Shown here in pieces: positions 44,835 to 54,595 of a stretch of 64,000 nucleotides of DNA. A program made the translations under genes and the position numbers. The stretch is taken from NCBI GenBank assembly GCA_021793405.1, contig JAJYSV010000017.1, positions 1 to 64,000 on the forward strand. Direction: 5' to 3'. This stretch comes from Acidobacteriota bacterium. GTDB lineage: Bacteria > Acidobacteriota > Terriglobia > Terriglobales > Acidobacteriaceae. The notes below the pieces were generated by a model, which was not told where the DNA came from, made no database searches, and saw only the letters and a program-made list of their open reading frames with translations. Every line of letters starts with the position of its first letter. Position 1 is the stretch's first letter.

Positions 44835-47800
44835 AAAACTCAGCAATCGCGATCGTCGGCATGGCGGGGCGCTTCCCCGGAGCGCGAAACGTGGATGCAT
44901 TCTGGCGAAACCTGCGCGACGGCGTGGAATCGATCCGCACCCTGACCGATGCGGAGTTGCACGCGGCGGGTGTTTCGGCGGAAGATCTGGCAAACCCCGA
45001 ATATGTGAAGGCGGCGGCGGTGCTGGAAGATTTCGATCTGTTCGATGCTTCGTTCTTCGGATTCAGTCCGCGGGATGCAGCCATTATGGACCCGCAGCAT
45101 CGTCATTTCCTTGAATGCGCCTGGGAGGCGATCGAGAACGCAGGGCATACGCCGGACGGCTTTGCAGGCTCCATCGGTGTTTTTGCCGGTTCCGGCATGA
45201 ATGCGTACATGCTCCACAACTTGATGCAAAATCGTCAGCTACGTGAGAGCGCCGGGCTGTTTATGATCCGGCAGACGGGCAACGACAAAGACGTTCTGGC
45301 CTCGCGTGTGTCGTATCAGATGGATCTTCAAGGACCCAGCTTGAGCGTGCAGACGGCGTGCTCCACATCGCTGGTCGCGGTCCATCTGGCCTGCCAAAGC
45401 CTGCTGAATGCCGAGTGCGACATGGCGCTCGCCGGTGGCGTCACCATTGAGATCCCCCATGCCCAGGGATACCTGTACCGCGAAGGCGAGATCCTTTCCC
45501 GCGATGGACATTGCCGGGCATTTGCCGCTGCATCAAGTGGGGCTGTGTTTTCCAGCGGAGTGGGCATCGTTGTCCTGCGGCGGCTGGAAGATGCGCTGGC
45601 CGATCGCGACACAATTCACGCGGTCATTCTTGGCTCCGCTATCAATAACGACGGTTCGCGCAAGGTAGGATACCTGGCCCCCAGCGTCGAGGGCCAGGCG
45701 GAGGTGGTTGCGGAAGCCCTGGGCGTTGCCGGTGTCAGCGCGGAAGATATTTCCTACATTGAAACGCATGGGACTGGGACCGCGGTCGGCGATCCCATCG
45801 AAATCAAGGGCCTTATCCAGGCCTTTCGGAGACAGACGCAGCGCAATGGGTACTGCGGGATCGGATCGCTGAAGACAAACATCGGACACCTGGATACCGC
45901 CGCCGGTGTGGCGGGCCTCATCAAGACGGTGCTGGCCCTGCGGCATCGAACCATGCCCCCGAGTCTTAACTTCGACGCCCCTAATCCGCTGATAGATTTC
46001 AAAAACAGCCCATTCTATGTGAACGACAAGCTTGCCGATTGGCGATCCGACGGCAAGCCGCGCCGGGCGGGGGTAACAGCACTGGGCATTGGCGGGACCA
46101 ATGCGCATGTCGTGTTGCAGGAGGCCCCGCCGGTTGAATCCTCAGAAGCGATCGCGCAACCCCAGTTGATTGTTCTTTCTGCAAAGACGGAAATCGCCCT
46201 GGAACAGGCAGCGTCCCGGCTGGCCGCGCATCTTCGCGAACATCCAGAGATCAACCTTGTGGATGTGGCCTTCACCTGCGGCATAGGCCGACGGGCATTC
46301 CGACACAGACGCATTCTCGTAGCTGAAACTGCGGTCGAAGCTGCGGACCTGCTCTCGGCGGGAAACTCCAAACGCATGATCACCGGGACCGCGATGTCCG
46401 CGCCCTCTGTCGTGTTTATGTTTTCAGGCCAGGGTGCGCAGCACGTGCAGATGGGTGCAGACCTGTATCGATCGGAACCCATCTTCCGGGAGCATCTGGA
46501 CGCATGTGCGGAGAGATTACAAGCTCATCTGGGTGTGGATATTCGCCAATGGATGTACCCAGACATCGGGGATGAGGACATGGCCCGGGTGCAGCTGCAG
46601 CGTACCCGCATCACGCAGCCGACGCTCTTTGCCGTTGAATACTCGCTTGCGCAATGGTGGATAGCCCATGGAGTGAAGCCGCTGGCGATGATTGGCCACA
46701 GCGTTGGAGAATATGTGGCCGCATGTATCTCCGGCGTACTTTCGCTGGACGACGCGCTGGCCGTCATTGCCACGCGCAGTCGACTCATGCAAGACATGGA
46801 ACCAGGCTCCATGCTGGCCGTGTCTTTGGCGCCCGAAGATCTGACGTTGCCTGCCGCGCTCTCCATGGCCGCCGTGAATGCTCCACAGCTGTGTGTTGTA
46901 TCCGGCCCGACAGACGCAATCGAGCAATTCGAGCAGGAGTTGTTGCGCCGGAACATCTCCTGCCGTACCTTGCACACTTCGCATGCGTTTCATTCTTCCA
47001 TGGTGGAGCCAATGCTCGCGCCCTTTGTGCAGCGAATGCGAGGGGTTCCGCTGAGCGCCCCCCGCATTCCATTTGTGTCGAATGTGACCGGAACGTGGAT
47101 TACGGAAGCTCAAGCCAAAGATCCCGAGTATTGGGCGCTGCACGTGCGCAGCACGGTGAAATTTTCAGCAGGCGTGGCTGAGTTGCTGGGCCAGGATGAC
47201 CGCGTCCTGCTGGAGGTAGGACCAGGCCAGACGCTCGTCGCTCTCACACGCGCGCACGATCCAAAAAGCGCGCGGGTATTTGCTTCCATGCGTCGCGAGC
47301 AAGAACAGATATCCGACACGATCCACCTAAGCAGCACGCTGGGACAGCTCTGGATCGCCGGGGTGCCGGTTGATTTCACTCGGATGCCTTGCGGCTCGGC
47401 TGGCAGGCGGATGCCTCTGCCAACCTATCCCTTCCAGCACCAACGTTTCTGGATAGAACCGGACAATCTTCCCGCCATTCGAAGCCGGCAGCCAATACGT
47501 CCCTCATCGAGCGAGCCTCTCATTCCGGCCACCGATAAAGAGAAGTCGAAAATCGACGACTGGTTTTATGGCCGCACATGGATGCACTCGCCACATCCGC
47601 CGGTTGCTTCTTCCGCAAGCCTCTGCTGGCTGCTGTTCCTGGATACAGCAGGACTTGGCAAGCAAATCGGCGTGCAGTTGCGTGGCGCGAATCATCGAGT
47701 GGTTGAAGTTACGCAAGGAGACAGGTTCCAGCGGGTCCACCACGATCAGTACAGGATGCGTCCTGGAGCGCGGGAAGACTATAATGCGTTGCTCAAAGAT

Positions 47801-50800
47801 CTGAACCAGAGAAATATCCGTACGCCAAAGCTAGTGCACTTGTGGTCGTTGCCCGATCCGACGAAATCCCGCACCGTTGACGATCGTCTTAGCGTAAGCT
47901 TTTACAGCCTGCTATATCTTGCGCAAGCACTTGGCGATCAGGACATGGTCTCGATTGACCTGGCGATCGTTTCAGACCGGATCCATTCGGTCTTGAACGA
48001 GAAAGTCCCCGATCCTGTTCTGGCCACAATTCTGGGGCCGACGAAAGTGGTTCCAAAAGAGTTTCCAGGAATGATTTTGCGGAACATCGATGTAGACCTA
48101 TCGTCGCAAGGAATGGGGCAGATTGCAGTCCAGGTGATCGCGGAACATTCGGCGCCATTCCATGATTCCGTTGTTGCGTATAGGAAGGGCGAACGTTGGA
48201 TTGAAGGTTTCCATCGCATCGACATGCAGGCACATCAACGCCCAAGTCTGCTGAAGAAGAATGGCGTGTATCTGATTACCGGCGGCCTTGGAGGTCTTGG
48301 CCTGGTGATCGCGAATCAACTGGCGCGCGTGTGTCAGGCGAAGCTGATTCTGCTGGGACGAACACCCCTACCACCGCGAAAGGAGTGGGAAACTATACCG
48401 GCAAGAAATTTCACTGAAACAACGAAACGGACAATATCACAACTGCTAAAGACGGAATCCCTCGGCGCGGAGATCCTTACCGTCTGCGCCGATGTAACGA
48501 GTCCTGGAGAAGTGCGAAACTCCATCGAACAAGCATATGCAAGGTTTGGGAACATCGACGGCGTCGTTCATGCCGCGGGAATTGTGGAGGATGCTCCTCT
48601 CCAAACCAAGACGAAAAAGAGCGCTGCGCGCGTACTCGCGGCAAAGGTCCAGGGCACGCTTGTACTGGACGAAGCGCTTCGCAGTGTATCCCTCGATTTC
48701 TTCGCCTTATTTTCCTCTGTAAGTTCTGTCATAGCTCCCGCTGGACAGGTGGACTATACGGCTGCCAACGCTTTTTTGGATGCCTTTGCAGCAAGTAAGA
48801 ACCATGCATCTGTACTGTCGATCAATTGGGGGCCGTGGCGCGATGTGGGTATGGCTGCGCGCGCCGATCGATCGCATCCGCTGCTTCATCGTCGACTGCT
48901 GGAGCGCCGCGATGAAGCAACCTACGCAAGTACGTTGAGCTATGACTCAGACTGGATACTTTCAGAGCACCTTATTCAAGGAGGGAAAGCTGTTTTTCCT
49001 GGCACTGGCTATCTTGAGATGGCAGCTGCAGCTCTAACCAGGGGATCGTTCCAGCAGGGGATTGTCTTTGAAGATGTATTCTTTCTTTCTCCAATGTACG
49101 TGGATTTGCACGGGACCAAGGAGGTGCAAATCCACCTGCAGCGCGATCATCACGCGACCTATCGCTTTTCTATTTCATCAATGGACTCGGGGTGGACAGA
49201 ACATTCTGCCGGCCAGATATCCCGCTGCCGGCTGATCCCCCCGGAAGATTGTGATATTGCCAGGATCCTGGATCGTTGCCGGCGCAGCACAATCACGTTT
49301 GACGATGAACATCGCACCCATCAGGAAGAGTTCTACCGATTTGGACCTAGATGGAGAAATGCCACAAGCATACACATCGGCATCCAGGAAGCGCTAACTG
49401 AGTTAGAACTCAGGGAAGAGTTTTCCGGTGATATGGCGGATTACCATTTACATCCAGCGCTGTTTGACATTGCCGCTGGATCCGCACTCTACTTAATAGA
49501 AGACTATGGCCGGAAGGCATCTGTCTACATGCCTTTGTCTTACAGAAGCGCCACTATCTATAGGTCCCTATGTCCAAAAATGTTCAGCCATATTCGTGCC
49601 AGGCAGACAAATCTAAGTGGCCAAGATGTGGCGACATTCGATATGACGTTTATGGACGATTCTGGCAGGATTCTGGCTGAAATAGAAGGATATTCCCTTC
49701 GATTGATTCAAGATCCAATGACGGCCATAAACAGCATGCGCCGGTCGGATCCAGACTATGCTGCCGGTAATAGTGTCCAGGCAATTTCGCAGGAGATGAG
49801 TATCGCGCCAAACGACGGGGGCGCGGCTTTCCTGCGTATTCTATCTACGGACCTACCTGCAGGAGTCATCGTTTCTCCGCAAGAACCAGCCCTAGAAAGA
49901 GTGAGTACATCGCAAGCCGTTCATCCTGACAGTGCCCTACCCGGTACTCTGGAAGATGTTGAGGCCGTCCTTGCGGAATGGTGGAAGGAGTTACTTGGGC
50001 TGAATGAAGTTGGACGTGAAGATGATTTCTTTGACCTGGGCGGACAGTCGCTGATTGTTGCAAGGTTATTTAGCAAGATCAAGAAAACATATGGCGTCTC
50101 CTTGGGATTATCGGTGTTATTTGAAGCACGAACGATCCGCCAGCTGGCCACCTTAATACGGTCCGCAAAGATGCCGACATACTCGCAACCTACATCGTGG
50201 TCGCCGATCGTGCCGATCCATCCCAAGGGGCGGCGCCCGCCGCTTTATGTTATTTCAGGCCTTGGCGGAAATGTGATTAAGTTCAGCAGTATGGCCTTTT
50301 ATTTAGGCGAAGATCAACCGGTATTTGGACTTTTGCCACGCGGGCTTGATGGGAAAGAGTCTTATTTAACTCGAGTAGAAGACCTTGCCTCGTATTATGT
50401 GAAAGCAATTCGAAGTATGCAGCCTGAAGGGCCGTATCAATTGGTTGGATATTCTTTTGGAGGAGCCGTTGCATTTGAAGTTGCCCAACAAATGGTGGCC
50501 CAGGGCGCGGAAGTCGGTCTTCTAGGAATGTTCGATACCATCGAGTGGCAGTACATGGAAGAGGTTGAACGCGCACTACACTCACGAGATAGGTTGCATA
50601 TCTATAAAGAACAGCTACAAAGCGAACTTAACCAAGAAGACAAACTGGGTGGACTTATGAAGAGAGTTACGTCGAAGTGTGCGAGACTTATCTATCGTCT
50701 CTATACTTCGCTAGGCCGCTCGGTTCCGCAGGGTGTGGGAAACATAGAAGACATCAATGCTTTCGCGGGCTCTACGTATCGTCCGAAGCTATATCCAGGG

Positions 50801-51025
50801 CCGGTCACCTTATTTCGTTCTACAATGCGCCAGCCGCTCGATGGCGACGATCCGTTTTTAGGGTGGGAAAGATTTGTCGCCGGTGGCATAGAAGTATGTC
50901 CTATCCATGCAACACATGAAACAATTTTGCAGGAACCGGCTGTCAAGGTGCTTTCAGAGCGACTGCGTGAGTGTTTGAATAGAGAGCATGGAGTTACTCG
51001 AGAAATATTGTCGATCGCGGAGTAA
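44831..51025 (+). CDS. type I polyketide synthase, KS-AT-KR-DH-ACP-TE
   Basis: 2064 aa, one module. KS 5-430: active Cys in T-A-C-S-T-S near 176, E-T-H-G-T-G-T and N-I-G-H-L. AT about 525-830: G-H-S-V-G-E-Y (Ser near 624) and H-A-F-H, the malonyl-CoA signature. A structural KR part (about 905-1130) precedes the catalytic KR with T-G-G-L-G-G-L-G near 1148 and D-Y-T-A-A-N; it reads V-E-D where B-type KRs have L-D-D. A DH-like double hotdog (about 1350-1620) has the His in E-H-L-I-Q-G-G and the Asp in H-P-A-L-F-D, but no Gln/His after it. ACP Ser in G-G-Q-S-L near 1740; TE G-Y-S-F-G-G near 1875 and final His in H-A-T-H-E. The region from about 47.5 kb on is visibly more AT-rich than the KS-AT part. 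Confidence 0.95.
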   Translation: MKNSAIAIVGMAGRFPGARNVDAFWRNLRDGVESIRTLTDAELHAAGVSAEDLANPEYVKAAAVLEDFDLFDASFFGFSPRDAAIMDPQHRHFLECAWEAIENAGHTPDGFAGSIGVFAGSGMNAYMLHNLMQNRQLRESAGLFMIRQTGNDKDVLASRVSYQMDLQGPSLSVQTACSTSLVAVHLACQSLLNAECDMALAGGVTIEIPHAQGYLYREGEILSRDGHCRAFAAASSGAVFSSGVGIVVLRRLEDALADRDTIHAVILGSAINNDGSRKVGYLAPSVEGQAEVVAEALGVAGVSAEDISYIETHGTGTAVGDPIEIKGLIQAFRRQTQRNGYCGIGSLKTNIGHLDTAAGVAGLIKTVLALRHRTMPPSLNFDAPNPLIDFKNSPFYVNDKLADWRSDGKPRRAGVTALGIGGTNAHVVLQEAPPVESSEAIAQPQLIVLSAKTEIALEQAASRLAAHLREHPEINLVDVAFTCGIGRRAFRHRRILVAETAVEAADLLSAGNSKRMITGTAMSAPSVVFMFSGQGAQHVQMGADLYRSEPIFREHLDACAERLQAHLGVDIRQWMYPDIGDEDMARVQLQRTRITQPTLFAVEYSLAQWWIAHGVKPLAMIGHSVGEYVAACISGVLSLDDALAVIATRSRLMQDMEPGSMLAVSLAPEDLTLPAALSMAAVNAPQLCVVSGPTDAIEQFEQELLRRNISCRTLHTSHAFHSSMVEPMLAPFVQRMRGVPLSAPRIPFVSNVTGTWITEAQAKDPEYWALHVRSTVKFSAGVAELLGQDDRVLLEVGPGQTLVALTRAHDPKSARVFASMRREQEQISDTIHLSSTLGQLWIAGVPVDFTRMPCGSAGRRMPLPTYPFQHQRFWIEPDNLPAIRSRQPIRPSSSEPLIPATDKEKSKIDDWFYGRTWMHSPHPPVASSASLCWLLFLDTAGLGKQIGVQLRGANHRVVEVTQGDRFQRVHHDQYRMRPGAREDYNALLKDLNQRNIRTPKLVHLWSLPDPTKSRTVDDRLSVSFYSLLYLAQALGDQDMVSIDLAIVSDRIHSVLNEKVPDPVLATILGPTKVVPKEFPGMILRNIDVDLSSQGMGQIAVQVIAEHSAPFHDSVVAYRKGERWIEGFHRIDMQAHQRPSLLKKNGVYLITGGLGGLGLVIANQLARVCQAKLILLGRTPLPPRKEWETIPARNFTETTKRTISQLLKTESLGAEILTVCADVTSPGEVRNSIEQAYARFGNIDGVVHAAGIVEDAPLQTKTKKSAARVLAAKVQGTLVLDEALRSVSLDFFALFSSVSSVIAPAGQVDYTAANAFLDAFAASKNHASVLSINWGPWRDVGMAARADRSHPLLHRRLLERRDEATYASTLSYDSDWILSEHLIQGGKAVFPGTGYLEMAAAALTRGSFQQGIVFEDVFFLSPMYVDLHGTKEVQIHLQRDHHATYRFSISSMDSGWTEHSAGQISRCRLIPPEDCDIARILDRCRRSTITFDDEHRTHQEEFYRFGPRWRNATSIHIGIQEALTELELREEFSGDMADYHLHPALFDIAAGSALYLIEDYGRKASVYMPLSYRSATIYRSLCPKMFSHIRARQTNLSGQDVATFDMTFMDDSGRILAEIEGYSLRLIQDPMTAINSMRRSDPDYAAGNSVQAISQEMSIAPNDGGAAFLRILSTDLPAGVIVSPQEPALERVSTSQAVHPDSALPGTLEDVEAVLAEWWKELLGLNEVGREDDFFDLGGQSLIVARLFSKIKKTYGVSLGLSVLFEARTIRQLATLIRSAKMPTYSQPTSWSPIVPIHPKGRRPPLYVISGLGGNVIKFSSMAFYLGEDQPVFGLLPRGLDGKESYLTRVEDLASYYVKAIRSMQPEGPYQLVGYSFGGAVAFEVAQQMVAQGAEVGLLGMFDTIEWQYMEEVERALHSRDRLHIYKEQLQSELNQEDKLGGLMKRVTSKCARLIYRLYTSLGRSVPQGVGNIEDINAFAGSTYRPKLYPGPVTLFRSTMRQPLDGDDPFLGWERFVAGGIEVCPIHATHETILQEPAVKVLSERLRECLNREHGVTREILSIAE

Positions 51026-51120
51026 TGTGGGCTCAGGCTCAGCCGTGAAAGTGTTCGCCGATTTGCCAAACAGTAACGAATAAGTTGCTGGGTGAGCGAT
51101 GACAAGATGCCTTTGGTTTT

Positions 51121-51149
51121 CACCAATGAAGCCATTGGTGTTTCTGCAT
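51121..51149 (+). terminator. probable terminator of the PKS transcript
   Basis: CACCAATG-aagc-CATTGGTG (51121-51140) is a perfect 8-bp stem with a tetraloop, followed by TTTCTGCATTT, 95 nt after the PKS stop. The T tract is interrupted, so efficiency is uncertain. No gene is seen between 51026 and the IS remnant. Confidence 0.55.
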
Positions 51150-51197
51150 TTCCCTGAGGCGCCTGGGCGCTGGTCTACTTTCCGGCGTCGAAGGTGA

Positions 51198-51593
51198 ACT
51201 ACCGTCACCGAAACACAGGCCACCTTCGTTGCTGCTGTGGCGATGGTGGACGGGCTGCAACGCGCCGCGCGGAGCACGCTGGGTGCGGACAAGAGTTATC
51301 AGCAGGAACGGTTTGTGCAGCGGTTGCGCGCTCGAGGTGTGACTCCGCATGTGGCCGAGTATGCGCCCAATCCGAAGTGGCCCAACTGGCTTACCCACGA
51401 AGAACGCAGCGATCAAGGATTTGTCATCAGCCAGAGAAAGCGCAAGCTGGTGGAGAAGGTCTTCGGCTGGGCCAAGCAGGACCGAGCCGTTCGGCGGGTG
51501 AAATTGCGAGGCAAAGCACGCGTCGATTGGCTATTCCGGCTGATGGTCACGGCGCACAACCTGCTCCGGATGCAGAAGATGATTCCGGTGTAG
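51198..51593 (+). mobile_element. IS5-type transposase, C-terminal remnant
   Basis: The frame is open from 51198 (after TGA) to TAG 51593 and reads as the end of a DDE transposase of the IS5 group: L-G-A-D-K-S-Y with the second catalytic Asp, G-V-T-P-H-V-A, then K-R-K-L-V-E-K-V-F-G-W-A-K with the catalytic Glu, and V-D-W-L-F-R-L-M-V-T-A-H-N-L-L-R near the end. The N-terminal half with the first Asp is missing. No terminal inverted repeats were found by eye. Bases 51594-51838 downstream hold no gene. Confidence 0.8.
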
Positions 51594-51838
51594 GTTGTCT
51601 GGAGGATACGTGTCTTTGAAGGCTGCGAATCGGGCTTCCAGAGGAACAACTCAATAGCAATACGACCGGTTCGAAGCTTTTAAAAAACAACCTCGCGGTC
51701 CAACATCGCAGAAATAATGCCTTTTTCTGCAAGCTGTATAGTCATCTCCTTCACAACGCCATTTCTTGAACAGTGGAAACTCGCAGCGCAACCGGCTAAA
51801 TAGGGACGGAAATTTGCACATTGCTGATCCTCCTTACC

Positions 51839-54595
51839 TCAAAACCCGAGGCGCGTTTTGGTAAATTCGTATGTACCCGAGCCTATATGGCATTTGATGG
51901 ATGATTCTTCTTCCTGAACTGCAAGTACACCCGGAACCTCCATTGCCAGTCTTGGCGGCCACAGGCGTCTTCCGGTTTCCAAAACGACAAAGTTCTGCTG
52001 TGTGGGTTTGGGAATGTAGATTGAGGCCTCGGTATTGGGAGGAACAGTGACGGAAAGCGTGAATCGGTCCTCAGCACCCTTTTCCCAACGCGCCGTAATG
52101 AGGCCTTTCACCGTGGGAACTGCTCCCCCGGCAAAGGCGAGACCGCCTGTTGCGGGCCGGAGATCAAACGTGGCAAAACCGCCGCTGGTGGGTTGAACGC
52201 CGACGATATATTTGAGAAGGAGATAGGCCGGATACGAGGTCCAGGCGTGGTTCACTTCAAGGCCGGCGTTCAAGTGAAAGCCTTCCCAACAGGCCTTGTT
52301 CGACTTGAGCATCGGCCGGTAGCGGGCTAGGTCTCGCACTACGAACTCTGCGGCTTCCGCGTTCAGCAGCCCGCTATAAAAAGCATCGCCGCCGTAGCCG
52401 CCGAGTTTGAAGTTGGCGGATTCAAGGCCTGCGCCTTCGAAGATTGCATTAAGGATTTTCGATTTGGCTGCTGGCGGCTCCAAGCCAAAACGCAAGGGCC
52501 ACGCCGAAGCGAGCGGGTACATCTCCGTGCGGTCAGTGCGGGCGAAATAGTAATCGCCGTTAAATAGGTTGGCGCTGATGCCAGCTTTCACCGCCTCAGC
52601 CGCCTGCGCATACGCGTTGCTGTCGCTTGACCGTCCGAGCACGGAAAAGATGCGCGCGGCAATGCGCAGGTTTTCGCAGTATTGGCAGGCGGTGGCGACG
52701 TTCCAGCCGCCGCTGGGCATATTCCCGCCAGCATAGTCGGAGATGCGCCATCCTGGAGGATTGAGCAGCTTGGTCTTGAGGTCCTGATAGGTTTTGATCC
52801 AGTCGAGGAAGCGTGTCAGGTGCGGCGCCATCTCGTCAAGGAGCGTGACGTCGCCCGAAAACAGGTACTGCTGCCAGAGCAGCATCGGCCAGTACATCGA
52901 CCATTCGGCGATTTCGAACGCGGATGCCGGGCTGCACGCATAGAAAGCCCCGCCGGGCATTTGTTCGCCCACGTAATCGCGCAGCACCTTGTCGACCATG
53001 GTTGTATTGCGGTGGTTGTAGAGCAGGACGTTGCCGACGTTCCAACTGTCGGCCAGCCACGGCGACTGTTCGCGGTCGGCGTCCACGCTGATGATGGCTT
53101 GCTGCACGTTCTGCCGCGCCGAGCGCTCGCACATGGTGTAGATGGAGTTCAAAAGCGGGCTGGAACAATGGAAGCGACCGGTCACGTCGGCGTCGCACCA
53201 GGCCCACATGCCGCGCACGTCTGCGGGGCGCAATCTTCCAGCGTAGCCGGTGATCTTGAGCACCTGGAACGACGTATGGCGGCCGCAGTCCGCGTCCCAG
53301 ATTTCCACGCCGCCACTGCACGTGTATTCGTCCCAGCCGGCGGGCTTGCGCTCATTGATCATTTGAAAATAGGCCACGTGCACCACGTCGCCGGGGAGGT
53401 TGGCGCGCATGGTGAGTTTGGGCCAGCCGTTGATGCAGCGGCCGAAATCGACCAGCCACGCGTCGTCTGCGCGGGTGATGCTCACCGGCTCGAGCGTTGC
53501 CTGCTCGCGTTCGAGCGGCGCCATCTGCGCGAAGAGCCGGAAGCTGGATCGATCGACCACGCCCGCAGGAGCCCACTGTGAATCATCGAAACCGACCGAC
53601 CTCCAGCCCTTGGGCTCGAGGCGCGAATCGTAGCGGATCGCAGCGCGATTCTTCGCTCCACCGGCCCCGCCGAAATACACGGCGTCGTTTTCGAGAAACG
53701 CCGTGTGGGCCAGAACCTTCCAGGAGGCATCGGTCCCGATCGTGGAGGACTCCCCACCGTCGTAATTGAGATGCGTTTCCAGCAGGAAGGAGGGTTCGGC
53801 ATTCACGCCGGAGTCGTGCCAATTGCCCTGCCAATGGCCGATGGCGGCAAAGACATTCGTGCCCGTGCGCACCAGCGCGGTGATGTCATAGCCGTTGTAT
53901 TGGCCGTAATGATATGGGTCCGAGCGCGCCGGCCCGCGGCCCAGCAGCTCTCCGTTCAACCAGACGACGTAATCGTTGTGAGCGGAGACATAGATCTTGG
54001 CCAGGCGGGGCTTGCGCGCGGCGGAAAAAGTTTTTCGGAAATATGCGAAGTTGTTCAGGTTCGTGGTGCCGTCCCAGATGTACTGGGCGTTCCATTCGCC
54101 TGGATTCAGTCCGGTATCGAAAAGGGCAGGCGCGCTATAGCGGCCCGGCTTGCCCGATGGGTTCCAAATGCGCACCTTCCACCAGAACCGTTTGGCCGGA
54201 GGGAGAGGTTTGCCAGCATATTCGACTGAAGCTGAATTGTCTGAATTGACTTTGCCGCTGTCCCAGCAGTCCGCCCTTCCTGCAGCAAGGTTGGCAGGGT
54301 TAGAGGCGATTAATATCTGATATGCGGATTGCATTTCACCCCGGCCATTCGCCGGAGATCTCCATGTAAACCGTGTTGAATCGCGGTCGATCGCGAGCGG
54401 GTTGCTCACGCCATTGACGAGTAGGTCTACGGGAGCAAGTGGTTTCCTGGATACAGCGTTTGATTGCGAGCTATCCATGGCGAAATGGGCAGCATCCCCA
54501 ACGTTACCAGGCTCGGCAGATGCTTTGCGCCGCAAGATCAACGTACCTGCTGTCGTCATCCCAGCTGCCTTGAGGAATTCCCGACGCTTTAACAT
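51839..54595 (-). CDS. secreted alpha-L-rhamnosidase (GH78)
   Basis: 918 aa. A twin-arginine signal (K-R-R-E-F-L-K-A-A-G at residues 3-12) suggests export in folded form. The order is typical of bacterial GH78: an N-terminal Ig-like domain with R-F-T-W-R-S near 75, sandwich domains with W-W-K-V-R-I-W and Y-V-V-W-L-N-G near 130 and 205, then the (alpha/alpha)6 barrel with D-A-D-R-E-Q-S-P-W near 520, where the general acid is expected, and a C-terminal sandwich with N-H-A-W-T-S-Y-P near 790. It releases terminal rhamnose from plant or microbial glycans. ATG 54595 has AAAGGA about 9 nt upstream. It is flanked on both sides by transposase remnants. Confidence 0.92.
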   Translation of the reverse strand: MLKRREFLKAAGMTTAGTLILRRKASAEPGNVGDAAHFAMDSSQSNAVSRKPLAPVDLLVNGVSNPLAIDRDSTRFTWRSPANGRGEMQSAYQILIASNPANLAAGRADCWDSGKVNSDNSASVEYAGKPLPPAKRFWWKVRIWNPSGKPGRYSAPALFDTGLNPGEWNAQYIWDGTTNLNNFAYFRKTFSAARKPRLAKIYVSAHNDYVVWLNGELLGRGPARSDPYHYGQYNGYDITALVRTGTNVFAAIGHWQGNWHDSGVNAEPSFLLETHLNYDGGESSTIGTDASWKVLAHTAFLENDAVYFGGAGGAKNRAAIRYDSRLEPKGWRSVGFDDSQWAPAGVVDRSSFRLFAQMAPLEREQATLEPVSITRADDAWLVDFGRCINGWPKLTMRANLPGDVVHVAYFQMINERKPAGWDEYTCSGGVEIWDADCGRHTSFQVLKITGYAGRLRPADVRGMWAWCDADVTGRFHCSSPLLNSIYTMCERSARQNVQQAIISVDADREQSPWLADSWNVGNVLLYNHRNTTMVDKVLRDYVGEQMPGGAFYACSPASAFEIAEWSMYWPMLLWQQYLFSGDVTLLDEMAPHLTRFLDWIKTYQDLKTKLLNPPGWRISDYAGGNMPSGGWNVATACQYCENLRIAARIFSVLGRSSDSNAYAQAAEAVKAGISANLFNGDYYFARTDRTEMYPLASAWPLRFGLEPPAAKSKILNAIFEGAGLESANFKLGGYGGDAFYSGLLNAEAAEFVVRDLARYRPMLKSNKACWEGFHLNAGLEVNHAWTSYPAYLLLKYIVGVQPTSGGFATFDLRPATGGLAFAGGAVPTVKGLITARWEKGAEDRFTLSVTVPPNTEASIYIPKPTQQNFVVLETGRRLWPPRLAMEVPGVLAVQEEESSIKCHIGSGTYEFTKTRLGF

